64,000 nt of DNA from Fratercula arctica (taxonomy: Eukaryota; Chordata; Aves; Charadriiformes; Alcidae), in contig CANTUZ010000005.1 in assembly GCA_947846985.1 (NCBI GenBank), positions 13,335,861 to 13,399,860 of the forward strand, in the 5' to 3' direction. A program made the position numbers and the translations under genes. Shown here in pieces: positions 13,301 through 25,100 of the stretch. Numbering within the stretch: the first letter of the stretch is position 1; every line of letters begins with the position of its first letter. The notes beneath the pieces are model-generated. The model was not told where the DNA came from, ran no database searches, and was given only the letters and a program-made list of their open reading frames with translations.

Positions 13301-16300
13301 CTTTAGGATAACTTTTTTTTTTTTCCCCTCTTGAAATATAACCTGAATCATTGTGTCAAATGTATGTGGGTTTTTTTTTAATTTTGAAATGAAATCTCAA
13401 TACACTTAATTTTAGAAAATGTTGCAGAAAAACATGTCCTTAATTATTTATAGGCAAAATATTTCAGTGTGGATTTCGTGCCACCGAATCTTACTTTTTG
13501 ATGAACAAAATTCAACTTGCTTGAATATTCTTGTCCATTTTAACAGTCATAGAAACATCCAGATCATTTAGTCGCAATCTCCTCTAGATCCTTGAGGCAT
13601 AGTGATTTTTAAGGCAATCTCTGCTTTCTGAAAATTGAAACAAATGAACAAACAATGCAGGTAGGTTATTTAGAAAGTAGTATGTAAAACGGTACCTCTC
13701 CCAAAACAAAGTGATCTATATCCAGAAACAGTATCTTGGTTTTCTGGTCACATATAGTATAGGAAGCCACTATGAAGGTGCCTATGCAGTTTATACCATT
13801 TTGAAAAAAACAGATTTGAAACTTGCATGTGTAACTTCTCTGTTGACTATTCCTGGCTTGTATTAGTTTTGCACATCACTGTGTTACTCTGCAGAACCTG
13901 CAATAATTTCTGAAAGTTCATACAGTGAACCTGATTATTGGTGTCTATCTTCAGCAGAAATCAGCTCTCTGGATTTCTTTGCCTTTACCTGTGAACAGAA
14001 AAGAAAGAAAAAGATGTAATTTTTTTCCCCTTTATTTGAAGGGATAGTGTGTAAAGAGGAGTGAATTTTCAAAACCAAAAATAAAACAGATCCAAAACCG
14101 GACTCCAGTTTTCTGCCAGTGCCTCCAGCCTATTCTCACAAGGATTGCTGCATACCCTCTGTTGTAGTTCTGATTTTGCTGTGGGGCTGCAAAGAATCTC
14201 CCTGCCACGCTGCATTTAGTGAAAAGGGCAGAAGCTTTTGATAATTTTTTTCCCCAGGGATAGCAAACTTAAAATAAGTTATTGTTTTTACCCTCAAGTT
14301 AGCTAGGAAAATCTGCATAGCTGAGAATCTTGCTAAGTGTGAATAATTTAATTTACCCATCAGCCCTTTCTGTGAGCAGGAAATTACGTTTCTCTGATGC
14401 AGAATTTCTATTCAAAGGAAAGATGCTAGCTTGCAAAAGTGCCTTTCCTGTTCACTACATCTGATTGTGTAAGCAGGGATATTTAGAACTCAGCCTGAAC
14501 CAGATTGGTGTCTTTCTGTGGAATTAATCACCAGGAAAACCAGTGACCTGGTTCCCCGGCTCTAATACCAGCATAGCTGCTGCTGCTTAAGCTCCTCCAT
14601 GGGTCAAAAGCGAGGTGCTGAATGCTTCTGGAAAAGATGTTCTGATACCTCTTCTTCCTTCAAAATTCACCTTTAATGCCAGCCTCCCTGGCTGTCCTGT
14701 GATACTTGTCCTAATCATGCTTTAGGATCCATCAAGCCAGGGAGGATGACCAGCAAATGCAAACAGAGCATGGTGTGTATGGTACTGTTCAGGAGCAGAG
14801 AACAAGGGGTATCGCATGAGGGATGATGAGCCAGGAGCCCAGGGTGACCACAGCACAGGCAGGACAATGCCCTTGCTGACCATGGAACAGTCCCACAGTG
14901 CCTGAGCGGGGCCAGGTTGGTTACAGTGACAGATTTCACTGGGAACCCAGTGATCGCTGGGCAGATGTAAAGGGGGAAGTAGCTGGGTCTAAGTGCAATT
15001 CAGACAGCAAGTTGAGCCCAGCAAGGACAGGACTGGGGGCAGGTGAACCTGCAGCTTGGCTCAGCCTGAGCTGAGCCTGGGGTTCTGGGACCTTCGGCAG
15101 TGGCTGTGTGGGTGCAGGTCCCAGGTCAGGCTGGTCAGGGCATTTAAGGGCTGTCGGTGCACTCAGGGCCCCGACAGCTGCTCTGATGCAGGCCAGACAG
15201 TGTCAATGAGACCTTCTGGGCTCGGTGAGACAGCTCAGTTAATAAAGTCCTACTGAGTGCGAGTAAGGAGTAGTAGGGCTTTCTTTCTGGAGGCCAAATT
15301 GTGAGTTATGAGTATACCCCAAGACAAAGCAAGGGAATGTCCAACATTTCACTTCCTAAGGGGCAGACTGATGAATGGGTTCTGAGTCTTGAGGGGCTGA
15401 ACTTGCTGTCTTCTGCCTTCTGGTGTCCCCTGCAGTCCCGTGGTAAAGCTCTTGGGAGCTTGGGTGCGTGATCCACTCCTTTCCTCCCTCATACGGTTAT
15501 CTGGGACTGCCAGAGCTCTCCACTGTCTTTGCCCGCTTGAGTGGAAAAGGATATGCTGAGTTAGCAGAAGCCTAGAAGTGTCTCCTCTGTGCTTCTTGTA
15601 AAGGCACAGGAGGGTAGGGAAGGGCATTGTGGATCTTTACTTGAGCTGCTGTTCCACCTAGTCCTTGTAATAACACTTCACACATGCCAAAGGTTAAACT
15701 GTAAACTCCTCTGCTGGCATATATAGTTGCCTGCTGAGTAATGGGGACAACTCCTCTCTGGAGACGCTTACTAGTGTAGGATAGGCATATTCTGCTCTGC
15801 AGCATCTTTCATTTAAAGCTTTCCAGGCATCGCTTCTGTCTCACAAGAAAAAATAAAGCTTTCCATTAAAGCAGCTTCCCTCTGTCCTGCCTTCTGCCCT
15901 GCACTGTTTTGGGGTATGGCTGGGATGATTCCCAAAAGGCCTACAAGGCTGTCCTTGGGTGGTGGCACTGGTGAACTTTATGTGTTGAACCAAATACAAC
16001 AAAGTGAAAAGCACAGTATCGTATTTGTATTTTCATGGCATCCTGCTGTCTTACCCTTTGTGTACTAATTACACTTACGTACGCCAAAGAGAGGGATATT
16101 TCTGTGTTAATGAAGAGTTTGGGTGAATATAAGTTTTGGAAAAGGGGAGAAACAGTGATTTCTCTGAGTCTGTTTCTTTTGGACCAGTTGATGTTTTGCC
16201 TACACACTAAAAGAGCATGAAAATAAATCTGGTTCAGTGTATGTGTTCTGTTTTGAATATTAAATAGAGCTGCTTAAAAGTCCAGGTGCAGAATCCATGT

Positions 16301-16639
16301 GGATGAGAGAGCTGGGGAGGGAGAAGTGTAATCTGCTGACCCAAGCACCACCCCTTAGGTGGCTTTTCCACTCTCTGATACCTCCTCCAACACTGGCTTC
16401 ATTTGCATATGGCAAATTCCCAGAGACTGGTATTTCCAAGTAACATGAGCTCAGGAAACAGTGTCTTTCTCCTGCAGTTTTCTCTTGTTGGGCATTGGAT
16501 ACACAGTGCTCATGAGCTGTCCCGGAAGGAAGGCCTTGAGGTGCAGTGAAATCAGGTCCCTGCTGTGGGGGAGGTTACCTGTCTGCCCTGCAGCAGCTCA
16601 GTGGTGCCTCAGGTATTAACAGCCCTAGAAAGGTCCTAC
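13301..16639. other. Unique non-coding DNA, somewhat GC-richer in its second half
   Basis: A T12 run lies at 13313-13324. Around 13548-13610 a short stretch weakly resembles the reverse complement of an old CR1 3' end (CATAGAA followed by a 'GATCATTTAGTC' segment), but it is too short and diverged to annotate. From about 14.7 kb the sequence is locally GC-richer, with small overlapping frames on both strands and no recognisable product. No gene is supported. Confidence 0.6.
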
Positions 16640-16850
16640 TGGGCAGTCAGAACCAATGCCTTGCTATTGGGAGGTGGACGTATCCATTTTAAATGATGCA
16701 GCAGGTACCATTTTGACCCTCTGGTTCTGCTTGTTGGAAAACTGTTCCAGTACTCTGCTAGTCCAGTGGTTAGAAACGTTTTTCTAATTTCCATCCTAGG
16801 ATTATTCATGGCCAGTTTCTGTCTAATTTGTTCTTGAGTCAATGAGAAGA
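16640..16850 (-). repeat. Ancient CR1-type LINE fragment, 3' part of the RT frame
   Basis: Read on the minus strand, the sequence gives 'MEIRKTFLTTGLAEYWNSFP' (plus-strand core about 16733-16800). This has the layout of the conserved C-terminal segment of the CR1 reverse-transcriptase protein: an I-R-K-x-F block, a short linker, then a W-N-x-x-P block. The two younger CR1 copies near 34 kb show the same segment as '[20 protein letters not shown]' and 'GIRKKFFTVRVVRQWHRLPR'. The residues just before it ('QIRQKLAMNNPR') sit where those copies have their R-T-R-G-N block. Similarity fades past the P residue, so the fragment is short and old, probably inserted before birds radiated. Chance resemblance is the alternative. 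Confidence 0.5.
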
Positions 16851-19800
16851 AGAAAGCCGAGTGCAGTCAATGTGGTGTGCCTTGAGATCTTGTGGAAGAA
16901 GCTTGCTGAGCAGGTCACTCTCCTGGTCTCTCAGCATTAGCCTGGTGACTCTACACTTGCCTGAAAGTATTCAGCGTAGTTCTGATGTGCTTTAAAATGA
17001 AGGAAGGTGGGTCTGGTCTCAAGCTTGGAGAAGCCTGTGGAAAGGCCCACGTTGACTTCAGTGGTCTTGAGAATTAAGCCTTACAAGATTTGCATAGAGC
17101 TGCTGCCAGATGCATCTCCCACCCACAGTTCAGGCAATGAACATGTGTGCACAAGGCTGGTGCAATTATGAGAGAGTTCAAAGGCAGCTATACAACCAAG
17201 GAGAAATATTCGTAGGCTGATCCATGCCTCAAGAGTATCCTTTCACGCAGCTGCCATCTGTAGCATGGGGCCTCTCCAGAGAACGGAACATCAAACGTGC
17301 CCTGGTCCCCCAGGACTATGACTTTTACACACATGTTCCCTGGGGACTGGGACAAAGTTATTGCATGTGGGGTTCCTGTGTGTTTATTTTTGAAAGTCCT
17401 GATTAGGTTGTTGAGGTCAGGAGCACACGCGGCTTGCTTGCTTGCAGTTTGATGTGGAAGAAAGGTCTTTGGTAGTATGCGTTTTCATAGTAACCACTGA
17501 TATTTTTGGGGAGTGAAGCTGAAGCATAGGCAGCATGTAATGATTCATGTGGAAACAATAATTGCAGGAATGGCTACAGAGAGGGTTACAAATAGACTTA
17601 GTGAATGGAAGAAGATGTTCTCAAACACCATAACCTGTTGAAAAAAGCCTGATGTGAAGATGAATATGCTGCTATTTGTTCCAAGAAGATACCAGAAAGT
17701 TTTAATGGTGTGAAACCTCATGCCCTGGGTTGGTAGGTCCCTTCTAAGTTGTTCTTGTTTTTCATCTCCAGAAGTGCCATTTTTGGGGTATGAATTCCTC
17801 TGATTTCCCAAACACAGCAGGTGTGGGGTAGGGAAGAGTAGACCTTCAGTAGGTAGGACATGGTGTCAGAACATGGGGTTTGTCACATCCTGAATCCTTG
17901 TCTCCCCAGGGAGACTACAGCTGTGTCACACCCTCAACAGGGTGGCGGCATTCTGCAAGAAGTAGTTGTCATCTTTCACACAGGGAGAGAAAGCTATCAT
18001 TGAAACTGCAAATGGTCATCAAATGTCTCTCATTTGTGTCGTTAAATGCAGCATTGCAGACATTTGGGTCAGGGTATGCTGGTCTGGTCTTCCGGTATTC
18101 AAATTCCAGTCTGGTTGATTTCTCTTCACTCTTCTTCTTTATGCATCCTGTAAGGGCTGCCATGTTGTGGTCCATACGCTGCTGTGTTTTGCTGGCAATT
18201 GAAGCAGTTGGTGTTTGCTCTGTATTCGATTACAGTGGCTAAGGACATTTAAAGTGAGAGCTAGGAGTGTTTTGTCACAGTGTGCTCTTACACTGGTGAT
18301 TGTGTGTGAGATAGTGGGTTTATAAATGCAAAAGGAAAAAACCTGTTTTCTTTCTTAATCTTGTCAACTCCACCAATTTTAATGTGGGATTTTTTTTATA
18401 TATTAGTTAAGGTTTTTCTTTCTTCCTTCTTTTAAGGCCCAGGTTCCTGGAGGTCAGTGATTATTAGAAATCTTGACCTTCTCTGGCTTTTATAGCTACA
18501 TGGGGAAGCTTGGAAATGTGAGTCCCAAAGGCTTGCAATCTGTAAAGCTAACAGAAGGAGTTCAACCTTTATTTATACCTAAAACTTTGTGATTTCTTTA
18601 GGTCATCTCACAACATGTCAGGGACCTGTCTCAAGGCAATGAAGTACTTAAACCCAGTAGTACAAGTTTCTTTTTATTCTCACCGTCCACTTGCTGGTGT
18701 GGTGTCAGAGGGAGAGCAGGAGATGAGACTGTAACTCAGCCTCTCTCCCAGTGAGCTAATAGGCATGACAGGAGAAAATTGTGTCTACCTGGAGCGGTGA
18801 AGCAATTGCATTTGCCGAATGGAAAGGAACCAGCACATTGTCTTGGGGCAGGAGTGAAGTGATATCTTTCATTATCCTTAATATGGATGAGTATCTACAA
18901 GGGACGGTCAAACCTACACCTTTGTGTAACTGTTATTATTTACAGGACAGTTACTTTGTTACTGATGTCACTGGAAATACATTTAATATTGCTACCACTT
19001 CTTAGAATGGCCAAAGATCTTGCCAGAAGAGAACCTGGTAGTCCAGAATTCCAGCCCTGTCTACATAAACAAATATTTCAGTAAATCCCAGAGAATGGAA
19101 GCGATGGCCCTTGGCATGACAATTAAAGTCATCAAAAATGGATTTTTTGTTTGTTTTGTATTTGATTTTAATATCAGACAAAAAAATTTCCAAGCAGGAG
19201 GTTTGCACATACTGTCTAAAGAATACTTTCTCTAGAAGGAAAGGGAGAAAAAAAAAAAAGAAGAGAAAAGGAATAGCTTCTCAGAGAGAATCTCCTACTG
19301 CTTTTGTCTTCCACTTAAAATGAGGTGGTAACTCATAAACTGGAAGCTTTCTCCTGCATCAGGATAATACAGCCTTATGACCATGCTTTCCACTTTGCTC
19401 CTGTTCCAGTAACCACAGTGAAGGTGACTGGTGGTGTTTCACCTGCTCTTCAGAGCAGAGCTTTGCAGGAATTCAGATGTGATTGTTGGTGGTTTTTTTT
19501 TTTTTTTTTTTTCCCCCACCAGCCAACCAGATGAGGTTAGTCTAATTTGCTTCCAAGGTTTTTAATTGGGAACGAAGTGTTTTGAGGTTTCATGTTCAGA
19601 CCCTTGAAGGTTTGATTGGTCCTTGGCACCTTTCAATGCCTATCCAGTTTTATTTGGTACAATGCAAACAGGTTGGAAGCATTGAACTGTTTAAAAAATA
19701 ATCCATCCAACCCTCCCCCAGCCCCCTGCCCTAAAAAACCCTTCCAGGATTTGAAGTTTCATAGAAACTTGCCTGTTGATTCAGACAGTAAGACATGCAG

Positions 19801-20414
19801 GAAGAAGGTCTTTGCATCAATAATAACCAAATGAGTGGAGTGCAGCTAGTCACTCTGCTGTGTGGTTTTTGGACAGCCTGTTATTTGACTGCTTCGTTAC
19901 AGCTTTAAAACTGGGCAGATTACCAGGGTGCTGTCTATATTTAAATGGCTGTATGCTCTGGGTCAGCTTTGGAGCCCAGCAGCTGGTGTGGTGTTTGCGT
20001 TTTTTGTGGACAGATTAATGACAGGAACAAACTCTTGCCTTCAAGTGTCTGTGGGTGAAGTTTCTTATCAGTCATTTCAGCACCTGATTAACAGATGCAA
20101 ACAGGTAGTTGGGCATCTAAAACCTTGGCTAATTGTAGGCATGAACTGTGACTTCAAAACCAGATACTACCTACTTCACGAAGCAGTCTATTCAGTAGGT
20201 GCTGTGCCTTTGTAGAAAGCTAGCATGGTTTACCTTGCATTACCTTAAGGTTACAAATTTAACCTTGTATTGCCTAATATGTGTTTGTTTTGTTTTGAAA
20301 AAAACTTTTACAGGGCATTAGTTGTTTCATCAATAATCTCAGTCTACAGGTATTAGCCACAGCTTTATGGGCAGTGGAAGAGCATTAGGCATCTACAAAC
20401 AGTAACAATCTGGT
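16851..20414. other. Unique non-coding DNA with homopolymer tracts
   Basis: A12 at 19248-19259 and T20 at 19493-19512, the latter followed by a short C run, are the only low-complexity sequences of note. A 120-codon plus-strand frame (17880-18242) and several shorter ones overlap frames on the other strand and have no recognisable domain. No gene is supported. Confidence 0.6.
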
Positions 20415-20515
20415 TTATAAATAACTAGTCTTTATGATAACCCATGAAGCAGGCAAACAAGTGTTACAATCCTGCACTGAGGCATTGAGATTTCTATGTA
20501 ACTTAGGGTAGGTTG
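20415..20515 (-). repeat. MIR / CORE-SINE-like ancient relic
   Basis: The plus strand reads 'CTTTATGATAACCCATGAAG', then a short spacer, then 'CACTGAGGCATTGAGA' and 'TATGTAACTTAGGG'. In order and spacing this matches the reverse complement of the conserved MIR core and 3' region: the ACAACCCTATGAGG block, the ACTGAGGCACAGAGAG block, and GTAACTTGCCC. Copies this old are known across amniotes, birds included. Several substitutions and a shortened spacer separate it from the consensus. A chance match is possible for about 100 bp. Confidence 0.45.
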
Positions 20516-21024
20516 GTGGTACTGTGTTAAAATTGAAATTTAGGGTTTGTGAGGTCTTATTCTGCCCACACTCTCACCAGTAGCCAACAGGCTGCACTTG
20601 CACTGATGTGATGCCCACTTGCGGATGGGCAGCACAAGCTGGGTAAGAATCCGCATGGCAGTGCCTGGCTCCTAGCTTGCCTCTAAGTGACTTTTCTTTC
20701 TAACTGAGGATTGCGGAGTCTTTTTCTTCTGACATCTGCTGCTCAATGATTTTGAGGAAAAGGGGCAGCAGATAAGGACAGTTAAAATAAGCTAAATATA
20801 ACATTGTCGGGAATCAGAATGGGTTTACTTTGCCAGAGAAGAGTCATGCTTCATATGTGAATGATCTTCCTTTGACCTAAACTTAAACCATGAGTTCAGG
20901 GAACAACCATTTATAGAATTGGTTAGGTCTGTAATTCACTGTGTGAATAACAGAATGGTTTGAAAGAGAAAACAAAGATCCTTACTTCTCAGCAAAGATG
21001 CAGAATAAAACTATCAAATTCTCT

Positions 21025-21124
21025 TGGGTTTTCTTGTTGTTGTTACTGGTGTTTTTTGGTTTTGGGTTTTTTTTGGTTGTGTGGGTGGTTTTGTGTGTGT
21101 GCGTGTGTGTGTGGTTTTTTTTGA
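21025..21124. repeat. GT/T-rich low-complexity tract
   Basis: About 100 bp composed almost only of T and G on the plus strand, including TGTGTGTGTGCGTGTGTGTG-type dinucleotide runs and T8 blocks. It is microsatellite-like and likely to vary in length. Confidence 0.85.
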
Positions 21125-22070
21125 GTAGGATTGGTGGCATTTCAGAAATACTTTCAATCAGTGTAAAGCATTTCCTATTGCAGCTGGGAGTTGTTTTCAC
21201 AGTATTTCAGATGAGGAGCACAGCAACACTCCTTAAGAAACAATTTCTTGTGAAGAACAGATGAGTCTGAGGTTCTGGTTAAGGGAGAACTCACCCCCAT
21301 AAATTACTGCATTATTATATATGAAGAATACTTTTGTAGTCTGTCATTGGAGCAACCATTGAGTGGGATTCTGCATCCCACACTTGAAAATGGTCCCAGC
21401 TTAGCCAAATACTTGAGCATGTGTTTGAAAGCTAAGCACTGACTTCAGCAGCTTGCCTACCGGCTGACTCGGGTTTCATGCTGGTCTGGAGGGCTGCTGT
21501 GGTTCTCACAACTGTTCTCATATGGTGTTTCCTCTGGTGAGAGTGGACAGCAAAAAGTGCTTCTCATGCTTGTGAAATACAATGGTCACTCCTCTTCCCT
21601 AGCAGTGCTTAGCTCTCTTTCGCAATGCAAAGAAAAAACTTATTATGTGGCTGGATCAGTGGGGAAGTGTTCGTGTGTGTGGGTGACATCCACTGATGTG
21701 GTGGTGTTGATCCGGGGTGAGTTGGCCCAGATTCACATTTGCTTTGAGTTTACTGATTGTGAGTTACGGTGTTGCTGGGCGCATGGCGCAGGGGACAAAG
21801 TTGACACGAAGCAAGAAAGTTATGTTAACTAGCATAGCTGCCTCCTGTTAAGGAAGGAGAGACAAATCAAAAGATATGAAGATGATTATTCAGGATTGAA
21901 TAGCGCTCTTAATTTTCCATGCCACCATCTGAGACTCGTAACATGTGACCAGTTCAAAGCCTGCTAGGCAGTCTGCTGCAGGGATGACATGCCTTAGTCA
22001 TGATGTCTCACCCTGAATGGGCTGAGATGTGCGATTACTGTGCTGGGTATGGATATTGTCATAATTGTTT

Positions 22071-22132
22071 CCCACCCCCCACCCCCAATGTTGTTTATAG
22101 CGGTTTTTTTGTTTTTTTTTTTTTTTTTTTTT
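22071..22132. repeat. C-rich block followed by T7-G-T21 homopolymer
   Basis: CCCACCCCCCACCCCC at 22071-22086 is followed 17 bp later by T7 (22104-22110), one G, then T21 (22112-22132). The T run may be the complement of a retroposon poly(A) tail, but no element body or flanking duplication is visible. Confidence 0.8.
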
Positions 22133-25100
22133 AAGAGGAAAGGCACTGAATCAGCCTCAACATGTCGATGGCCAATTGACATCCCAGAAAATTAGTTACT
22201 GTGAAGGGTAGGAAGCTGGTGACAGTTGGGGTGTGTGCAGCTGTAGGGTAGGAGACTGACTGCAACCTACTGAGTATAGCTATACTGCCTCAGGTTTTCA
22301 TACAGGTTGCTGGGAGATCAGATTCACTATGCGTGTTTGTTCCTTCTGTATTGATTCAGCGTGCTAAAATGAAGACAGATCAATAAAGATAAGAGGAAAA
22401 AATAAGGGCTGACAGACATTTTGCCATTTTTGGCAAAAAGTAAATGTATGGTACAAACCAGTTCACAGAACCGTACAGCCCTGCCTTTGTGTTTTGAGAG
22501 TGCACATGATTTACTGCAGAAATCAGTTTGGCATAGCATAGCTGTGCAGATTCAGCAGGAGCTGCCATTATGTTGTCATGTTTTTTAGCAAATTGACTTT
22601 TACAAGGCATCAATTCAAAAACATGAAAGAGAAATGTGATGAACAACCCATCCCTTCTTGTTCACCCATCCAGTGTGTGCTGGCAAATCTGCCATGGCTG
22701 CAGCCATGGGTGTGATGGTGCTCAGCTTGCAGGCTTTGGCCATTCTGCATGCATAAGCTGGTCTGGGTCTTGATTTTATTATTGTGCTCTCAAAATACCA
22801 AGTTGCTGACTTTTCAGCCAAGTACGACAGTTCAGACATGGCTTTCTGTCATGTTTCACTTTACAGACTTAATAGGATTTCATTGGGACAGCAAGAGTAA
22901 CAAATGCACTGTTAGCGAAATTTTGCAAATCTTGCTGCTTTTCAACTCTGCTCACCTGTCTGGTCTGCCTGCAGTCTCAGATGGACAAAGAAAAATGGCC
23001 AGAAAGCAGCTAGGTTCCTGGGCTTGCCCTGACTAGAATTGCCTTGCGCTGTCTCTGAAGGCAGAGCATTGAGCTAGATGCACTGCTCGTCAGACTCAGA
23101 AGGACATTTTCTGTGTCTCTCTTCCAGTGTCAGCACTGAAGTAGCCATGGATACAGTATTTCTATATTCTCAGATGTTTGGCAAATGTGCCTGGATTTTT
23201 ATTTATTTTTAAGGCATTAATTTAAAATATGTAAAACTTTCCTACCTTCTGGGAATTCAAGACATTCAGCCCATATAAGCCTCAGCAAATGGCTTCTATT
23301 TAATAACATCTTTGTACATTACCATTAAGAGATGGCTATCTTGGAGAGCTAAGCTGTGGATATGCCCAAGGGTGAAAAAAGAACAAAAAGTAAGACTGAG
23401 GGGAGATGGGAGAAGGAAAGTTCTTTGTGCAGGTTTTTTTTCAATGGATAATGTGTGTGAAGGGTAGGGGTGGAGATGCTCTAAGGAGCATTCTGAGATA
23501 ATGAAATAGCTTGCTTAGCTGAACAGGGTGGATTGAAATGACAGCCCTACCCATCCTTCTCTCTCTTGATCTTCTGCAAATTAATCAGTGCTCAACCAGC
23601 AGTGTTCATGTGTGGAGCAGGGCTGCGCTCAGCTCCTTTTCCTCTTCCCTTGGGTTTTGAGATGAAACTTCAGGGCTAGTGTTTTCCCTCTGGCTCCCAA
23701 GCTTAGCAACTTTTGTGTGAAGAAAGTTAATTGGCCAATACCACTGCCTGCTCCTCACAATTTGACAGGTCCTCTGCCACCAGCGTGAGCCTGTGTGTCA
23801 CCACACTCCATGAACCTGCGCCACAAACCCTGTCTCAAGCCACAGTGGTCATTTTCTTGAAGACACAACTATTTCCTCAACAGAACTTTCCTCGGTAGAA
23901 AGAGCTTTTTTCCTTTCCTTTCTTCTGCAGAAACTGTCACTCAGAAGACCCATCTGGTTTTGAAGATTAGCCAGGCAGAGCAGAGATGCCAGTGAGGGAG
24001 ACCCATCCTGATGCAGCAGGTTTCCAATCCCCCTGCAGCCTGCCCCTTGTGTAGATTTTACTTTCTGTCACAAGTAAGGTCTTAAAATCTTTTGAATGGC
24101 TCACTAAGTAGGAAAACCTCTACTCTGTATTAATGGTTAATGGGTCTTTCTAGCAGATGTAAAATCCAGTGAAACATATACAGTTTCTTTGGTTTTAACA
24201 GGAACAGATGATTTAATAAGCAGCTATAAATCTCTTGGGAATGTACAGACATAGTCAAACAGCACACTTCTGCCAGATTTTTCACTGACTAGACTTATAG
24301 CCTATGAGTCATAGCGGTCTGCTCCACTCTCTACCTCAAATGCCTGTTGTTGTTGTTTTGGCTTTTAGAGGTGCTCTGTGCTGCATATGGGTTTTTTATC
24401 ACCTTCTCCTGTTAATGGGCTTGCTCTTTCACCCAGGAGACCAGCATTTGAGCAGTTGACTGTGTGTGCATGACAGTGCATGACATTTCTTTTCCATTCC
24501 CTAGCCCAGTTTGCGATTTTAAAATTATATAGTGAAAATGTTTCTGAGGATTATGTTAGTACAGCCTCCTAAACGGACTTAGTAGTGGGAATCTGGTTAA
24601 ATTAAAGGAGGTATAGTCAGCCTCTTTCTTAATACAGTAATGCATTCCTTACAGCAGCCTATGGCCAACTTATGAAGTTTAATAAATTTACACTAACAGT
24701 ATTTCTAATTGATTTAGTTATTATCAGCTCTTTAGACATAAGAAAACCAAGACAGAAAGCAGGAAGTTGCTTGTTACCTGTGGCTCATGCTGAATTGCAG
24801 GGGAGGGTTCTATTTCCTAAAGTATTGAAGTGCCATTCCAAATGGTTGCAAAATGGCACTGTGTTTTACAACTGTCTTCTTTTATATTGTGGTGGTCTGC
24901 TAGCTTTCCTTAAGTCTCTTGGATGTCTAGGAACTGGGGTTGCAAGCTCCTGTTTTATTTTACAGTTGGTTCACAAGCCACGTGAATTGCACTTGGGAGC
25001 CATTCTAGAGAAGGTGAGGCGTTAGAATTGCTAAGAGTTCCTCCAGGCTCACACCCTGGTAAACCAGAGATGAAACTAATGATAAAACATGAGGCTTTGT

